64,000 nucleotides of DNA from Bufo bufo (taxonomy: Eukaryota; Chordata; Amphibia; Anura; Bufonidae), in the NCBI RefSeq assembly GCF_905171765.1, contig NC_053390.1, positions 335,010,407-335,074,406 of the forward strand. Direction: 5' to 3'. Under the pieces are notes generated by a model. The model had not been told where the DNA came from. It made no database searches and worked only from the letters and a program-made list of their open reading frames with translations. The position numbers and the translations under genes are program-made. This document shows positions 62,283-64,000 of this stretch, one piece after another; the first letter of the stretch is position 1, and each line of letters starts with the position of its first letter.

Positions 62283-64000
62283 GGGGGGGCGTGGCCTGAG
62301 CATGCAGCAGTGAACACGCACATTACAGAGCTCCCGGACCCTTGGCCCTTATAACAGAGATATTTAGCAACGATTTTGATGCTACTGACCTAAAAACCAT
62401 GGTCAGACGTTCGGGCCGCCGTGGGTCAACTTTTATGTCCTCGGACCCTAATATTTCGAGGTATTTTACGGCTACGCCGAATCCCGCGCCAGACCCCACC
62501 AAGATGGCGCGATGGAGGAAGGAGCCGCGCTGCAGACCGCTCCCTCGCTGCCGGGAGATGGCGGTTCCTTGCTGATACAAGCGGACCCCCCGCCTCCGCT
62601 CTCACCATCCTCAGACTGGCCAGCTGTATCTTCCACACCCGTGAACCATACATACGGGCCGGGCAGGAAATCATATGTCCAAGCAGCCTCTTGGCCTAAG
62701 ATGGCGGCGGAGGATTCAAGAGAAATGGAGGCGCCTGTATTGCCGGTAGGCCCTTCGGGACCCATCCCACAAGCTTCACAGCAGAGGGTTCACTTACCTC
62801 TCGCTGCGTCTGGAGTTGATCCACACATGCCGCCTCCTGCGTCTGCTCCCGGACTTAAGGACTCTGGCGGGACCTCCGTTCTGGCTCCGGTGAGTGTGAT
62901 ATGCCATGAATCCCCACCTAGGTTACCAGCAAAGGCCTTACCATCTCCAAAGCACCCTCTCGATCACCTAGAGACTCCTGTCCCACTATCGGGGGAATCC
63001 ATTACCACACACAGGCCCCTGATACAGGCTCCTGATTTGCAGGCCCCAAGTGGTGCACAGGCAGTGTTTAGAGGTGGCCAGCCTACCCAGGCTCATTCGC
63101 CTGACATCCCCTCTACCCCAGCTATATTCCACCCGTCAGCTGCCTCTGATTCATCGGGGGAATCGTCATCTACCTCATCTTCTCAGGGCAAACCTGCTAA
63201 ACGTCCCAAGCTGAAGGACATTTGGTCATTGCTGAGTGCACTCCCAACTAAGGCAGACCTTGAGGTGATCTTACAGAGGGTCGAGGCCAAACATGATCAG
63301 GCTATTGCTGAGGTCAAGGCGGACTTAGCATCCATCTCTACAAAAGTGACTTTGCAAGCCCAAATATCGTCGGATCTACATACCCGCCTATCTAATGTGG
63401 AAAAGATGGTCTCATCACAACAGGTTTTAAACAGACACCTATTGCTACAGATGGATGACCAAGAAAACAGAGGCAGGCATAACAACATCAAAATTCGTGG
63501 GATCCCGGAGGAGGTCCCGTCTGCCGATTTGAGGAAGGTGGTGTCTGCGGTATTTAACTCGCTTCTTGACAAACCGGAGGAATCTGTTATTGAACTTGAC
63601 AGGGTTCATAGGGTTTTAGGCCCTAGACGTTCAGAAAACTCCTCGCCTCGTGACGTCCTATGCAGAGTTCACTTTTTTAGGGAAAAAGAGGACCTTTTGC
63701 AAAGATCCTGGAGACAGGGTCCTATCCCTTTCAGAGGATGCCAGATCCAACTTCTACCTGATGTGTCAAGGAGAACTCTGTTCATGAGACGCACGCTCAA
63801 ACCCCTGCTGCAGATTCTCATAAATGCCGGGGCCACATACCGCTGGGGTCACCCTTTTCACCTAATCATCCGCAAGAATGGTGTCTCGTTTGCTCTACAC
63901 TCTCCAGACCAGGCGGGTGAGCTTAGTCAGTTCCTGGACTGCCCTCTCATCTCCCTACCAGATTGGCAAGATGTTCCAATTCTCTCAACCCCAATGGGGG
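62283..64000 (+). mobile_element. L1/Tx1-like LINE, 5' end and ORF1 (continues past window)
   Basis: Starts with a GGGGGGGCGTGGCC run, a common 5' end of amphibian and fish L1-group LINEs. The target was the gag of family A copy 2. The 5' UTR is about 230 bp, followed by ORF1. Because the 5' end is present, the element may be full length. ORF2 and the 3' end are outside the window. Confidence 0.85.
62512..64000 (+). CDS. LINE ORF1 protein (open at window end)
   Basis: The first ATG after an in-frame stop (62449-62451) is at 62512. The frame stays open for 496 codons to the edge. The N-terminal 235 residues are Pro/Ser-rich and disordered. A coiled coil follows (about 237-313, with LQRVEAKHDQAIAEVKADL), then an RRM beginning NRGRHNNIKIRGIPEEV (about 319) and the C-terminal RNA-binding domain with DRVHRVLGPR, RTLFMRRTLKPLLQ and a YRWGHPFHLII block. 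This is the L1-type ORF1p layout. It would bind LINE RNA as a trimer. A second in-frame ATG at 62701 is an alternative start. No break is seen. Confidence 0.85.
   Translation, partial: MEEGAALQTAPSLPGDGGSLLIQADPPPPLSPSSDWPAVSSTPVNHTYGPGRKSYVQAASWPKMAAEDSREMEAPVLPVGPSGPIPQASQQRVHLPLAASGVDPHMPPPASAPGLKDSGGTSVLAPVSVICHESPPRLPAKALPSPKHPLDHLETPVPLSGESITTHRPLIQAPDLQAPSGAQAVFRGGQPTQAHSPDIPSTPAIFHPSAASDSSGESSSTSSSQGKPAKRPKLKDIWSLLSALPTKADLEVILQRVEAKHDQAIAEVKADLASISTKVTLQAQISSDLHTRLSNVEKMVSSQQVLNRHLLLQMDDQENRGRHNNIKIRGIPEEVPSADLRKVVSAVFNSLLDKPEESVIELDRVHRVLGPRRSENSSPRDVLCRVHFFREKEDLLQRSWRQGPIPFRGCQIQLLPDVSRRTLFMRRTLKPLLQILINAGATYRWGHPFHLIIRKNGVSFALHSPDQAGELSQFLDCPLISLPDWQDVPILSTPMG

Overview
The window looks like intergenic, transposon-saturated DNA from a vertebrate with a large genome, most likely an anuran amphibian. 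I base this on the mix of element types: Tf1/sushi-type chromodomain Ty3 elements, a Ngaro tyrosine-recombinase retrotransposon, several hAT families with 8-bp target duplications, Tc1 elements, TTAA-flanked elements, CR1-like, L1/Tx1-like and Penelope-like retroelements. I see no host protein gene, functional tRNA or CRISPR array. Nearly everything is a transposon, a transposon fragment, or a tandem or inverted repeat inside one.

Layout. 1-10505: minus-strand Ty3 chromovirus (family A, copy 1) split by a plus-strand chromovirus (family B, 3050-8390) with a 5-bp target duplication. 10506-11490: AT-rich DNA and a degenerate short tandem array. 11893-17740: a decayed Tc1 copy split by a Ngaro element (about 12389-17656, minus strand) with split direct repeats. 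17866-19137 and 20141-20697: non-autonomous hAT-like elements. 21055-21866: 3' end of a CR1-like LINE. 23211-41724: a large plus-strand hAT element that hosts a nested stack. Inside it sit a Tc1 deletion derivative, an AT-rich hAT-like element, a 9.6-kb minus-strand hAT (26810-36416) and a 1.85-kb non-autonomous hAT (36618-38466). The 9.6-kb hAT contains two 18S-rRNA-derived segments, several minisatellites, a 506-bp retroposed insert with a hammerhead-like motif, another hAT fragment and a Tc1 copy. 42708-48535: two nested TTAA-flanked elements. 48548-51117: a decayed Tc1 with another Tc1-like element inside. 51473-51994: a long palindrome with a hammerhead-like motif on each strand. 53540-55840: Penelope-like fragments, a third hammerhead motif and a Tc1 deletion derivative. 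56415-58198: a hAT-like fragment holding a nearly intact Tc1. 58199-62282: family A Ty3, copy 2, cut by a plus-strand L1/Tx1-like LINE that starts at 62283 and leaves the window with ORF1 still open.

Mechanism. Both Ty3 families lack a tRNA-type primer site. Instead the 10 bases next to the 5' LTR are complementary to LTR sequence about 30 bases downstream of a TATA box, as expected for Tf1/sushi self-priming. Family A copy 2 keeps an A-AAA-AAC slippery heptamer with pol in the -1 frame. The frame breaks in young family B lie mostly in homopolymer runs and may be assembly errors. The most unusual observations are the duplicated 18S rRNA fragments inside a hAT transposon and the three hammerhead-type motifs linked to Penelope-like or retroposed sequence.
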